From positions 1 to 64,000 of the forward strand of contig NW_026570429.1 in NCBI RefSeq assembly GCF_019649055.1: 64,000 bases of DNA, read 5' to 3'. Each line of letters begins with the position of its first letter. The first letter of the stretch is position 1. This DNA is from Paramacrobiotus metropolitanus (lineage: Eukaryota; Tardigrada; Eutardigrada; Parachela; Macrobiotidae). The notes under the pieces were generated by a model. The model ran no database searches. It had not been told where the DNA came from and saw only the letters and a program-made list of their open reading frames with translations. This document shows, piece by piece, positions 34,074 through 45,689 of the stretch. The translations under genes were made by a program, and so were the position numbers.

Positions 34074-35320
34074 TTAAGCACGCTGCGGGCGCAGGTCGGA
34101 CCATTGGGTCACGTCAGTCGTGGTCAGGAAGGTCTTGTTCAGAAGATCCGCAGCTGTTGGTCGTAATACAGGATCACGCTGCAGGCAGTCCGTAATAAAC
34201 ATCCGCAACTCATTCGGCACTTCGTGCGGTATTCTCGGCGAACCGCCTGTGCCGACATAGTACAAGATGGTCGTATCGGTAATGACGTCCACCTGCTGCC
34301 CGGCCACTTCCTTGACGAATCGCAGGAATCCGCTGATCATCTCCAACACCACACAGCCGACACTCCAGATGTCCGCCTTGCGGCCGGGGTCATCTCCCAC
34401 AATCATCTCCGGCGCCATGAAGGCATACCTGCCAGTGTCTTGCCGCACAGCCATCTCTCTCCGGGGGCGATGTGGGGCGTCCAGATGACCAATCTTCATT
34501 TGGCAGGTATTCCAGTCCTGATTGCTTAGCAGAACGCGGCTGCCCTTTATGTGGCCGTGTAGGATATTTTGGGCGTGCAGATAAACTAAGCCGTCCACAA
34601 TCTGGCGTGTCCATTCCTGGATCAGTGGCGCGGGAATGCGGAATTGAGCCGCCGCGTGCAGATTCCCGCCTACGCAACCCATAATTTTTTTCATAAACTG
34701 GATAATCTTAAGAGTTAAATACCATTAATTGCAATTTTGATTTTGTTGTTAAAAAGTTTCAAAAATATTAATACATTTTATTATAAATTAAACAGAGCGC
34801 AAAAACAATCATCTAGTTTCGGAGTCTTAATTATGGATCTCCTAACGTCGGCCTGAGCGCCGGCCTTATTTCGTGATTACACGGGTTATCGCAATAAATG
34901 CAAAGTGGCTGCGGAAGCATGCATTACCGACTAAAACCGATCCTGAAACTTTGTTAACACGCAACAAACAGGTAGTGCTGGTTTACCGGAACAATATTCC
35001 ATAATGATTATGTAATGCGACTCTTCCAACTGGTTGGCCTGTAGAGGATTATAATGTGCCAAATGACGCACCAGATGTGGATGATCAAAACTAAGAATAT
35101 ACTTCAAATCGGCGTCCAACGAAGCGGCCTGCGCGTAGGCGTTTTCCCTGTCGAAATCCAGTTCGACTTTCTTCACCACGATCTCAACGGGTTGAACATC
35201 ATCCGTGCGGTGGGCCAGGTGGATTTCGGTAGCTCGCTTATCATTAAGCAGTTCAACCAACTGATACGGGATTTCCGGGCGTGTTGCACACGTTTCGCTT
35301 GACATGATAATGTCGTTCAT
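34074..35320 (-). CDS. MEKK-like pseudokinase, copy 1
   Basis: Exons 35320-34987 and 34669-34074 (donor gtaaac, acceptor gcgtag) give 309 aa, a bare kinase domain. The N-lobe lacks a glycine loop but keeps VKK (the VAIK lysine position) and HPHLVRHLAHYN. The C-lobe has LHGHIKGSRVLL where active STE kinases have HRDIKGANILL, so the catalytic Asp and the Asn are lost. It has KIGHLD in place of KIGDFG. The structural motifs AFMAPEMI (APE), DIWSVGCVVLEMISG and RDPVLRPTAADLL are intact. It should fold but is not expected to phosphorylate by the normal mechanism. It is the first of four minus-strand paralogues spaced through 34-57 kb. Confidence 0.85.
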
Positions 35321-36930
35321 ACTTTATTCAAAATTTAAAGTGCGTGATATAAATCAAGCTCAATTACTCTGTACAAGCTGATTTACTTCCACAAACATTA
35401 AACAAAAGCACAGGAGTGTGTTAAGCTCATAGGCAGCTAGAAAAACGGAAAGCGCGAGCGTGAATAGATTGGTTACGTAAGAAATAAATCTGATGACTGG
35501 ATGACAGGCACATACTGTTTCTGATTGTGAGTCACTAATGACGAATTTCATACCGGTAGCCGGCAGAGATGGTATATTATCATGATTGGGTCATTCTTAC
35601 ATCATTATTACAGTTCATTTCCTACACACGCACTACAGTACGGTTGCATGATGAACGTTGATTGTAGGATGAAGTAAGTATGAAGCAAAAATCAGGACAT
35701 GAACTGTTTAACATTACACTTATCATGATGGCTTAAGACGGTAGGGAACGGCAATTCATTGGAGTCATCGGAATCAGAGAAAACCGTGGGATTATCAGCC
35801 TTAATAATCCGGATGGTTCAGATGACCAAGCATGCCTGACGCTGCTTCATCACTTTTCGAAGCTGCCAGATAATTCCATAACATTCTAGTGATGCGGTTG
35901 GATAGAAGCTAGTTTTCTGGACTCCCAAGAAACAGTAAGACCGGTAAAGCACATTAAGCATGATGGCATCCGGTTTGTTTGTTTGCTTTTGCCGCCATAT
36001 TGTATGTATCAGCATTTTTATTTGAAAATACTTTTTGGGTTGTGTTGTCGTGAGATTCGTTTACGTCTGTGCAAAAAGGGGACTGTGCGCGCAACATTCG
36101 GTTGGGAAAACCATTTCAGAAGGTTCATCCGTAAACCGCTGTCCCAATCACAAGTCACACGCACTATGGATTTAGTTTAAGGTTTGACCATAAGCGCACA
36201 AAATTATTGAAAGCGCTTTTACGCCAAATAGGATTCTAATTTTGCAGTATTTGCAACAACTTCGAAATTGATCTTTAAATATCGAAAACCTCATGCAAGT
36301 CTGGTTCGCTGAAAAAATTGTCTTCGTAGCATGATACGTGTTTCCGAGTTATATATGAATTTGCCGCATTTCTTCGATAACTTGGTATATCATATATATC
36401 AACTATCAACTTCGACAACTATATATCAAGTATAACTTAAAACTTCAACGAAACTGATTACGATTTTAACCTAAGTACTGCACAAGTGCACAATGGCCAC
36501 GCACAGTACTGCCCCACACCGCCCAGCAGATAACAACCATACCGCTCGAGCTCAACTGCTTGTGTCGCAGAAGTAGTATCATTATTAATTTTATTTTCCT
36601 TTCACCGTCATGTGCAAGCAAACGGGCCAAATAATAAGCTACCAAAACGAGGTAGCTGCTTTTCGTGGATTAACAAACAGCACACAGCTCCTCATATAAG
36701 TGATGTTTTGAGGCAACCGTTATGTATCGCATACACGGTACAGTGTAACAAATTGATTATAATATAATGAAAACTGGCAAACCATTCAGGAAATTAACAT
36801 CGTCATGAAAGGCAGCAAATAGGTAGATAATAAATCTATTTACGTTCGCTCAGAAGAAAAATTAGCACTTGCATAAAAACCTATCCAAGCAAGGCGCAAT
36901 CCGAGGGAAACCGAGAAACGGCTGAAAAAG
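35321..36930. other. Gene-free flank of pseudokinase 1
   Basis: The 35540-35610 segment resembles the 5' flank block of the other pseudokinase copies (ccggtagccggcagagatgg and catcattattac). The remainder is AT-rich with no recognisable gene. Confidence 0.5.
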
Positions 36931-37001
36931 GCGCCGATGGGGGAATCGAACCCCGGCTACGTCGTTAGATCCGCGTAGGCAGTACCACTGCACCACGGCG
37001 C
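36931..37001 (-). tRNA. tRNA-like gene, irregular anticodon arm
   Basis: The 71-nt minus-strand sequence has an acceptor stem with one mismatch (gcgccgt with tcggcgc), a perfect A box (tggtgcagtgg) and D arm, and a perfect T arm and B box (ggggttcgattcccc). The anticodon arm does not form the normal 5-bp stem with a 7-nt loop; only ctacg/cgtag pairs, leaving a 12-nt loop. It is either a decayed tRNA or a tRNA-derived repeat. The 7-nt loop register would put CTA at the anticodon position, which I would not trust. Confidence 0.5.
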
Positions 37002-37019
37002 AATACGTTGAAATCATTT

Positions 37020-38224
37020 GCAAGATTTTGTCGCTGTACGTAAGCCCCTTCTCTCCTCACATAGCGAATCATGTAGTAGAGCATCAGAATATCGTTGTCG
37101 TTGCGCCCGTAGTTGTCGTTGTCAACCCACAGCGTCAAAACCGGGCGCTGCGTTCCCAGGTGCAGGCGTTTGTTCACTGTTGCCTGGTCCAGGAAACGGG
37201 CCCATTTCTCCAGGATTTCGCGTCGTCGCCAATCAGAATATAACGACGCAGGATTAGCGTGTCCATCATCTGGTTCCACGCGGCGCGTACCGCGCGCAAT
37301 TCCATTTGTTAGACAGTGCCCAAGTGCGAAAACACTTCCAGCCACAATTCCACGGGCAGCGGCATCTTTTCGGTAGTTGTCGGTGTCTTGTCTAACAAGT
37401 TTTATATCCTGGCCAGGTCATCCTGGAGATACCTCTGAAAATTGAATAATACGCGACGTAACCCAGTCCAACCACAAATCGGATGTCTCTGTTCTTACCA
37501 AAATCCGTTCGTACACGGGATTACATGCATCCCAACCGAAATAACAATGCAGGTATTCTAAACAACCATCCACGAGGTCTGTCACGGCAACCTGCCAGCC
37601 ATAGAAATTGTAGCTATTTAGTTGCTTGACGAGTCCCTGCGCTTGTTCGATAGGCAACGAGCAGAATTTACCGTCCAGCTGCACCGTGCGCTTGACGACC
37701 TCCCCGGGTCGCACGAGATAATAATTCAGTGCAGCGTCATTATCAGCCAAACTGTGCCAGGTTTTCGTCGCCGCCTGAAGGAACTCCATCCGACGCTGTG
37801 TCAGGGCTTCATCAACCGGACAACGGATGCGTCGGAAGCGGAGAAAATCTTCGCAAGTCACTCCGCTGTCCTTCTCGTGCCAGTGCAGTACGGCGCCTCC
37901 GCAATCCCAGTGCGCCGTGCCGCGGCCAAAGCTGACCGTTTCTTCGGCAAGCCAAATCCATGGACCTAACTGGTTCTCCCGCACCAGCACTTCCACAGCA
38001 ATGTGGGAACTCTTTTCAGAATAAATACAAATTTCGCCTTTTGTCATCGATTTGTGCCAAAAAATGCTACCAGAGGTAAAACATTCCCGTCGTCGATTGG
38101 GACAGAGCAGATCGATGTAGAGACCGTTTTCCGTCACGTTCACCACACGGCCATATCGCATCGTTCCGTTGCCACCAAAAACGTCCACGCTGATACAGTT
38201 GAACATGGCGGAAGAGCAAGACAT
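37020..38224 (-). pseudogene. F-box-family gene with disabling changes
   Basis: The first frame (38224-37418) encodes GRVVNVTENGLYIDLLCPN ... AVEVLVRENQLGPWIWLAEE ... SLADNDAALNYYLVRPGEVV, the same architecture as 20290-20980 plus a second domain. Translation to 38257 is open but begins without ATG; the first ATG is at 38224. After the stop, an exon-like segment starting about 37366 encodes MPLPVELWLEVFSHLGTV followed by TAA, then QMELRAVRAAWNQM, an F-box split by one in-frame stop. A frameshift near 37210 leads into WARFLDQATVNKRL. Intact relatives presumably link substrate to SCF ligases. This copy appears non-functional unless the stop is an assembly error. Confidence 0.65.
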
Positions 38225-39429
38225 TCGAGCGGAACGCAACAGCAAGTTACGGTCCAATTAAAACCAGAAATGCCGAAACGCAAACTAAAACAAAACACGA
38301 AATTCGATGTGCTAGTAAGATGGCATATCTGTTTAATTAATACTTGTGTATTCTAGTATGGAAAGAAGCGAATCAGCACTCACGAGCAGTGGCGTAGCGT
38401 TGCTCGTATTGCAAGCTTCCCGTCCCGTCACCCGGTGAGGCTTCGACCCTAACGGTCTGAGGATCGGCTCAACCGGCTAAACTGTTACCAGGAAAGAGAG
38501 GGAACCCACCAATGCCGTGACTGCAATGTCAGTAAAAGTACTCACGTACACAGGGTTATTCAGCAAGTGCATGCGTACGTTCAGCTAAGTACGGGACAGC
38601 GACCTCTTCGTTCATCTGCTGTGGCACTGTGTGATGGTCTGCCGTGAGATGCCATCCTCCTGGCCAACTGCCATGTTTGTTTGGCACATCAGCTTCCACC
38701 AGGTTGAGATGTTTCTGCAACCTCCGCTGGAATAAACGCTGCTCTGTAACGACTGCCGATTGGTCGTAAATTCCGCTTTGCTTGGTGAGATGGCTTGGAG
38801 GTGGCACGTATTGCCTGATCTGAAGTAGGAACATCTCCTTTGCAGTTGGGATACCTGGGTGGAAGTCTCATAATCAATGACGCTGTCCCCAAGGCAGAAA
38901 ATAACGGTGACGGATTATTGGTTCACTTGCAGCCTTCCGGCTTTAAAAGTCTACAGTTTTAATTATTTTGAAAGTTGCTCTCTGCGGCACTGTCGAGTGA
39001 TCCACTTCCGTCGACGCACTATTTCGGTTCTTCCACGGTTTACAGCTAGAAAAACTTTCGCGTAGTATCCACCTTTATATAGCTGAGCTTTTACTGAAAT
39101 TACTGTACGCGGATCGAGAGCGTACTAAATACTACTAATTCTAATAATTAAGTTATGCTGTTTTACAGTAAACGTTCGTTTTGTACGCTGAGCCGAAACT
39201 GAACCAGTCCCTTTTGGTGCTTTAATTTAACTTTCTTTAGAAGGGACGATATACATTGCAGAAATGGGAGTTATCTAGAGTCTAGGGAAACGTGAAAATA
39301 ATCCGCAAATGCAGGAGGTTCACGGCGGCGAATTGTTTACACTGCCAACGGTATCTCGCAGCCGTTTCATGTTTAGCAAACGCGGAAAAACCTTGGGATT
39401 TTCAGGAACCTTGCAAACGTCCACCATGA
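38225..39429. other. Intergenic, no supported gene
   Basis: A minus frame near 38556-38834 (QSGIYDQSAVVTEQRLFQRR) looks protein-like but short and unassignable. The remainder up to the retrotransposon shows nothing recognisable. Confidence 0.4.
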
Positions 39430-39433
39430 ATAT

Positions 39434-39678
39434 TGTCACAAGGGCAATTCGATACCCCCGTGATTTTCTAGGTTTTCCCTACTGCGGAAAAGAACGGGAC
39501 ACGACAAATTCACTTTTGTTACGTCTCCCAGCAGATTTACTGCTCCGCATCAGAAGAAAAGCTAAAAAATATAGAAAATGGCAGAAAAGCAAAAAACAAG
39601 AACCCCCTCTAAGTCGTCGTGCACGCATCATCCCCCCGACTTCTAACGTAACAGCCATCCGATACACAACATGAGACA
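39434..39678 (-). repeat. 3' LTR
   Basis: In element orientation it runs from TGTCTCATG to CCTTGTGACA. It matches 48087-48326 except for a 2-bp addition near its start and a 3-bp A/T-run difference. Confidence 0.95.
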
Positions 39679-39687
39679 TCCTCCCTC
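39679..39687 (-). other. Polypurine tract
   Basis: Reading on the minus strand, gagggagga abuts the 3' LTR exactly, as expected for the plus-strand primer. Confidence 0.75.
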
Positions 39688-39838
39688 GGTGGGAAAAGGG
39701 CTGCCCTCAGCCCGTAAAAATTAAAAGAAAGCAAACAAGAAAAAGTATCACTCCCAAATGGCTAAAATACAGTAATACTTGTAAAAGAAAGAGACAAAAT
39801 GGAATAAAGTACCCAGAGATTGTGCTTACTAAAACAGG

Positions 39839-41575
39839 CTATTCAGAACAGTCCAATGGAAGGTCATACGGATCCGTCGGCTCCGCAGTTCCTTCGCCAT
39901 CTTCGGCCGCTGCGACACTGTTCACCTTCTCGCGTTCAGTGACGATGTCCATGTTCTCCAGTGTGTTGGTGGCCACTTCACAAGGCTCAAGACAGAGCGG
40001 ATCGGTGGCCGCTTTCGGTACCAGCTCGCTCGCTTCGGACGTTGCGTTCTCCAGCGTCAGTTTGGCTCGGACAAACGCGCCATTGATATCGTTTTCCGCT
40101 GCTCCTTCAGAGACGACATCCATGCCGTCGAACGCGTCAGCAGCTTTTTCGCTAAGCTTGCTCTGGTGTGTGTCCGTTCCATCCTCTTTTTCCCCTGAGT
40201 TTTCGGCTTCAGCAGCCAATGGCATGTTATCGGCACTGCTGTCTCCCTCTTCAGTAACGTCTTGAAATGGTGCCGGTGGTTGCGTAGATTTCTCGCCGGG
40301 AATCCAGTGAGACGGGGTTACGATGTCGGGACGTCGACGTGCGACATCGGCTGCCGATGGTCCAGTGTACCCAAATGGAATGGTGCATTCGTACAACATT
40401 TGCGCAACGTACGGGGACTCCCGCATCAAGAGAGGAAATCTCTTCACCAGGCAACCGTATCCTTCCACTTCTTGATACTCCCATGCAGCCCACCATTTAT
40501 TGATTTGATTGCGAGTAGTCTTGCTGCTAATCGTGCCGCTGTACTTCGTGTAACGGGTATCCAACAGCTCTCGAGCTGTTTTTCCTCGAAGCGTTGTTGG
40601 TTCAACGCTGGACTGCGGAACAGACATGCTAGGTGCGTGAGGATGCACCACCGAACTGGTAGCAGTGCGGACACCACTGTTCAACGTGCCAAGGGCGCCG
40701 TCAAGAAGCGGAGCAGATGAAAATCTGCTAGGCATGATTCCAGCCGGCGCTGAAATCGGCAAACCGGTATTATTAAAGGTCCCCGGGAGGCCTTGCCCGC
40801 TGGCACGATAAGCAGCTGCTGCATTAGCTGTTGCTGTGCCAGCTATAAACACAGTGGAAGGGTTTCCACTTGAGACGTAAGGGAAGGTCCCCGAGAGGCC
40901 TTGCGCGTTGGCATGATACGCAGCTGCCAGAGGAGCTGCTGCTGTGCCAGCCATGTGCACAGCGGAAGGGTTTCCGCTGGAACCGCCGGTAAAGGTCCCC
41001 AAAGGGCCTTGCAAGCTGGCGTTATTCGAAGTGGCTGCATAAGTCACTGGTGGGCCAGCTACGGATGTAATGGAAGGACTTCCATTGAACACTACTGCCG
41101 GCAGTGTCACACCCGAGCAGCCGGGAAAGATCCCCGAAAGGCCTTGGCTACTGAACAGGGCTGCAGCAGACGTGTTTGCTGCCGTGTGAACGGTCGCCTG
41201 CAGCGGTGGGTTGGAATACGCCGCTCGGTTCCGGTCCGGATCGTAGAGGGTCACCGTAAAGTTTTCAAAGAAGACTCGGTGAGCTTCATTCAGCGCCCCT
41301 TTCATGGCTTCCGACAGGCATGCTTGATGACGGGGCGACTCACGTAATTCTTGATAAGCAGCCTTTAATCCCGAACAGGCTGCAGTGAATAACACGCGAG
41401 TACGCGCGGGGACCAACTGATAGTCCTCCTCAGTAAAGCAGCCAAAAGGAATCTCCCCAAAACTGCGGACTGCAATATGTGGGCCAGAGGGGATTTCGAA
41501 AGGAGTTCCCTCTACGTACGATCGAGCGTAAGCGGCGCGACAGGCACCGCATGGAAACTGATTATCGTAATTCAT
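39839..41575 (-). CDS. Third ORF of the retrotransposon, unrecognised
   Basis: A 578-aa intact frame in the env position, same sense as gag-pol. The N-terminus has a CGAC motif and a globular-looking segment. The centre (about 130-300) is Ala/Gly/Ser/Thr-rich with four imperfect repeats around GLSGTFP and SSGNPS. Residues about 340-435 are aromatic-rich and look folded (NQINKWWAAWEYQEVEG). The C-terminus is acidic. There is no signal peptide, no membrane segment and no furin-type site, so it does not look like an envelope. Candidates are a second structural/nucleic-acid protein or a captured host gene. It is undamaged although gag and pol are broken. Confidence 0.75.
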   Translation of the reverse strand: MNYDNQFPCGACRAAYARSYVEGTPFEIPSGPHIAVRSFGEIPFGCFTEEDYQLVPARTRVLFTAACSGLKAAYQELRESPRHQACLSEAMKGALNEAHRVFFENFTVTLYDPDRNRAAYSNPPLQATVHTAANTSAAALFSSQGLSGIFPGCSGVTLPAVVFNGSPSITSVAGPPVTYAATSNNASLQGPLGTFTGGSSGNPSAVHMAGTAAAPLAAAYHANAQGLSGTFPYVSSGNPSTVFIAGTATANAAAAYRASGQGLPGTFNNTGLPISAPAGIMPSRFSSAPLLDGALGTLNSGVRTATSSVVHPHAPSMSVPQSSVEPTTLRGKTARELLDTRYTKYSGTISSKTTRNQINKWWAAWEYQEVEGYGCLVKRFPLLMRESPYVAQMLYECTIPFGYTGPSAADVARRRPDIVTPSHWIPGEKSTQPPAPFQDVTEEGDSSADNMPLAAEAENSGEKEDGTDTHQSKLSEKAADAFDGMDVVSEGAAENDINGAFVRAKLTLENATSEASELVPKAATDPLCLEPCEVATNTLENMDIVTEREKVNSVAAAEDGEGTAEPTDPYDLPLDCSE

Positions 41576-41783
41576 ATTAACGAAAACTTTGAGACAAAAA
41601 AATTTAAAAATAAGAAACTTGTTCGGTCTGAAGATGAATTCCTAAAGTGAATGTTGACAGCTCACTTTATAAACTGATCAGCAGTGCGGCGTGACTGCTC
41701 TTTGTCTTCTTGACCTGGCGTGTGTGAACTAGATCAACTAGCAGCCAATAGAAAGCTACTCTTCCAGTGCCGGAAGGCGGCGC

Positions 41784-44700
41784 TTAATGCTCGTTTATGT
41801 ATCGAGTTGGACGCCTAATCAACCGTCCACGTTTCGACACAGACGGCGCTGGTTTTAGACTGTGAGTTAGCAGTCGGTAGTTGACCCGCTTTTTTCCACG
41901 ATGTTTTCCCTTTTTGGTGATGTGGTCAGCTGATTGCAATTCGGACGGTGGATCTTGAGCAGAAGTTTGTTGGGAATTACCCGGCAAATTTGCTGCTGTA
42001 TCCACAACACCGGAAATACGTGGGATGTATTTCTGCATTCGGTCAACGTTGTACTTGTCCGGCTTCGGGTTTTTACCAAATAAAGGTATTAATTCGTATA
42101 CATTATCAGAACAACGTTTAAGTACACGATAGGGCTGCTTAAATTTAAAAGATAGCTTGTCGGCTAGACCTTTCTGTCTTGCAAACTGCTGCACCCGAAC
42201 CAAACTGCCCTCCTCAAATACGGTATTTGTACGGTGCTCATTCACCCTAGCAGCATCTCTATTTTGCTGCTCCCGTATTCGTACACGTGCAGTTTCATGA
42301 GCGGATTCGAGAGTCTGAATAAATTCTTTAGTGTACGCAGGATAGTCATTCTAACTCTTTTGCTGATTGGTCTTGAAAATTGTGTCTAGAGGCAACGTTG
42401 CCTCTCTTCCGAATAGCAGGTAAAACGGGCTGGCCTGGGTAGTACACTGCTTAGCGCAATTGTGAGCAAAAACAACAGCCGGCACGTACACATCCCAGTC
42501 ACGGTGTTTGCTATCTACAAACATTGAAAGCGCCTCTGCTATAGGTGCCATTTGGCGCTCACATAATCCGTTGCCTTCTGGGTGGTAGGCAGCTGTTTTT
42601 AACTGCTTCACGCCGCAAATGTCCGTTACGGACATTAACAACTGATTACGGAAATGAGTCCCGCGGTCGGTCAGCAGTTTCGAAGGTGTCCCATATTTAA
42701 ATACAATTTCAGTTATAAAGAAGTCCGCTACCTCTTGTGCGGTGTCCTTTTGCAGCGCCTTTGCTATCACAAAGCGAGTTAAGTGGTCGACTGCAACCAC
42801 TATATACTTGTTTCCCTTATCCGAGACAGGAAATGGACCAAGAATGTCCATTGCTAGGGTGTGGAATGCCGGCGGAATTGGCATTGGCTGAAGAAGGCCA
42901 TGAGTTCCTTTCTTCGGAATCTTTCGCGCTTGACATTCCTCACATGACTCGATGTATCTGCGTACATACGAAATCATGCCGGTCCAGTAAAACCTGCGTG
43001 CCACGATGTCCCAGGTTTTCTCTACGCCCATATGAGCGGCCATCGGAATGTCATGAGCGGATCTCAGTATGTCCGCCCTCATATGTCTGGGCACCACGAA
43101 ACACATGTGATCACAGCCGTTATGCCGGCGTGTCCGGTACAACACACCATGCTGAATGACGAACCGTTTATAAAACGGCGCATGCGCTTTACTTAAATCG
43201 GCTACATTTCTCACTAATTCACGCAGTACTTCGTCCTTCTCTTGTTCCTTACGCAAGTACTCGTAGTCATCGGTAACATCGGCTGAAATCACCCACGCAG
43301 CCACTTCCGGCAAGTCTACTTCGTCGATTGGTGGTTCATCAATCGGAAAGCGGCTTAAACAATCAGCATTGCCATTAAGGCAGCCTTTACGGTACTCGAG
43401 CACCATATCGTACGGGTCCAGCAATAACGCCCATCGGGTCAAACGAGCATTGGGACCACGATGCTTGCGAAGACTGGTCAAGGCTTTGTGATCAGTGCGG
43501 ACTGTGAACTTCCCAAATTCCACATAGTGCCGAAATTTTGTCACCGCAAACACCGCTGCTAGACATTCCAGCTCTGTGATACCGTACTTTTTCTCAGCAG
43601 CAGATAAACCCCGACTTGCACATTCTACAATGTGCCCGTCTTGTGACAACACTGCACCTAGCCCATATCCGCACGCGTCGCAATCAATAACTATAAGCTT
43701 ATTCGGGTCATATCTGGACAAAACTGGCGCTGTACATAAAGCTTCCTTAAGAGAACTAAACGCTTTGTCTTCTAATTCGCCCCATACCGCTGTCACATTA
43801 ACTTCCTTCTTGGTCAATACAGTAAGTGGCTGAGCCAAATGCGCAAAGTTCTTGATAAACTTTCGGTAATAACTGGCGAGTCCTAAGAAAGACTTAACAT
43901 CCGTCTTACTAACCGGCTTAGGAAAAGCGGATATAGCTTTTATTTTGTCGGGATCAGTACGTACACCATTAGCGTCGATTATGTGGCCCAAGAACTTGAG
44001 TTCTCTCATAGCGAGCGAACACTTTTTCGGTTGTACTGTTATACCGGCTTCTCTTAAGGCTGACAACACCATATCCAGTAGCTCTAAGTGCTCCTCAAAA
44101 CTGCATGCAAATACAACCAAATCATCTAAATATACGAGTACAATAGTCCATTTAAGACCATTTAATATGCTGTCCATTGTCATTTGAAAGGTTGCCGGGG
44201 CGTTACAAAGCCCGAACGGCATCCTTAAAAACTCGTACAGACCGTCCTGCGTACAGAACGCGGTCTTTGGCTGATCCTCTTCGGCAACCGGGATCTGCCA
44301 GAATCCTGAGAAGCAGTCCAACCCTGTATACCAGTCAGCAGTGCCGACTGCTTGTAACAAGTCGTCAATTAACGGCAAAGGATAAACATTTTTCCGGGTA
44401 ATTTTGTTAAGATCTTTAAAATCTACGCAAAACCGTATACCTCCGTCTTTTTTATGAACGATCACTACTGGACTGCTCCATGGTGACTGTGATTTTCGGA
44501 TAATGCCACTATCAAGCATTTTCTTAACTTCATTTTGAATTAGTTTACGTCCTTTCCATGATGTTCTGCGCGGCGTTGAATTAACTGGTTGCGCCGTACC
44601 CGTGTCGATATGATAAGACTGCGCTTCTGAAAACCCATAAGGATTTTTCGACGTTGGGAAAACCTTACGGTTCTTACGTAGCACTTGTAGTAACTGTACC

Positions 44701-45689
44701 AGCTGTCCTTTCGTTAACTCTTTGTTAATTTGAAGTTCTGGTAACAATCTTTCAAATTCTTCTAGTGCTTGTGCCTCCTCCTCGGCTGACAGCGCATGCA
44801 CCTGTACTTCTTCCTCTTCTTCATACCAGTCTATAGTACCGAGCAATGCGCCTTTTCGAATAACCCGGCGCCGGTCACTATTATTCATTAGCATAGTGCA
44901 AAAGCGCCCATTTCTCACCTGAACAATCGCACTGGGTGAGTACATTTGAGCACTCTGCAGTGTGCTGTCTTCCGGTAAGAAAATAAAAGTTCCATTATCT
45001 GGAGCTTTTAAAACCTTAGCGTCGGCAATTACGCTAGAGCGTGGTGGTATCACCACTTGTGATAAGGCGTATACTTTACGGAAACCGCGTGGTGGTTTCG
45101 AAGCAGGCAACAGTTCACTGGCTGCACATGTGTCCTGGCTAAATGGTAGTACTGTAATCTCATTACTTCCTTCAGCAGGAATCGGTGGGACTGGCCCATG
45201 CGGGTCAGCGGTTCCTTCGACTGCCGAACAAATTAACTGCCTACCCTGCACGTCAATGGAAAGCGGCTTACTCTGTAAGAAATCCATACCAATCAGCACG
45301 CTGAACTGAGGATCGCCTTCCCAAACATAAAAAGAGTGTTGGAAATCACTCTTGCCGATCCGTACATTCGCATCGCAGTACGCTGTACGAAGTGGCACGC
45401 GACCATCTCCGACGCCTACCACACACACGCGCTTATGTTCAGATGGTAAAGGCGTACATGGAATACTGTGCGCGTCACAAAATTCTCGAGAAACAATAGA
45501 TACAGCTGCGCAAGTGTCGATTAATGCAGCTACTCGTATATTATTAATATCTACTGTATACGTAAAGCCTGTAGATATTGTAGGTAAGCTCGTGTCTGCA
45601 CTATAAACACCCGCGATCGGTGTTGTTTCCGGTAGAGGTTTGTCTACAGTGGCAGCAGCAGTATTACCTCTATTTACTGCTGCTTCAAG
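41784..45689 (-). pseudogene. pol (protease-RT-RNase H-integrase), one in-frame stop
   Basis: The frame overlaps the end of gag and is one step back from it. Seen in order: an aspartic-protease-like site (LIDTCAAVS, with Cys where Gly is usual), reverse transcriptase with YLDDLVVF, RNase H with DCDACGYGLG, an integrase zinc-binding region and core (LAMDILGP, LLTDRGTHF, HPEGNG), and a C-terminal integrase segment. A TAG at 42351-42353 interrupts the frame between integrase core and C-terminal segment; the same frame is open on both sides. The order places it in the Ty3/gypsy group. Confidence 0.9.

Noticed and set aside
36050-36130. Possible third copy of the 23.7-kb MITE
   Set aside because: Only about 20 bp (tgcgcgcaacattcggttg) match; not enough to call.
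42737-43159. Plus-strand frames inside pol and gag
   Set aside because: Antisense shadows of the retrotransposon coding frames; no motif of their own.
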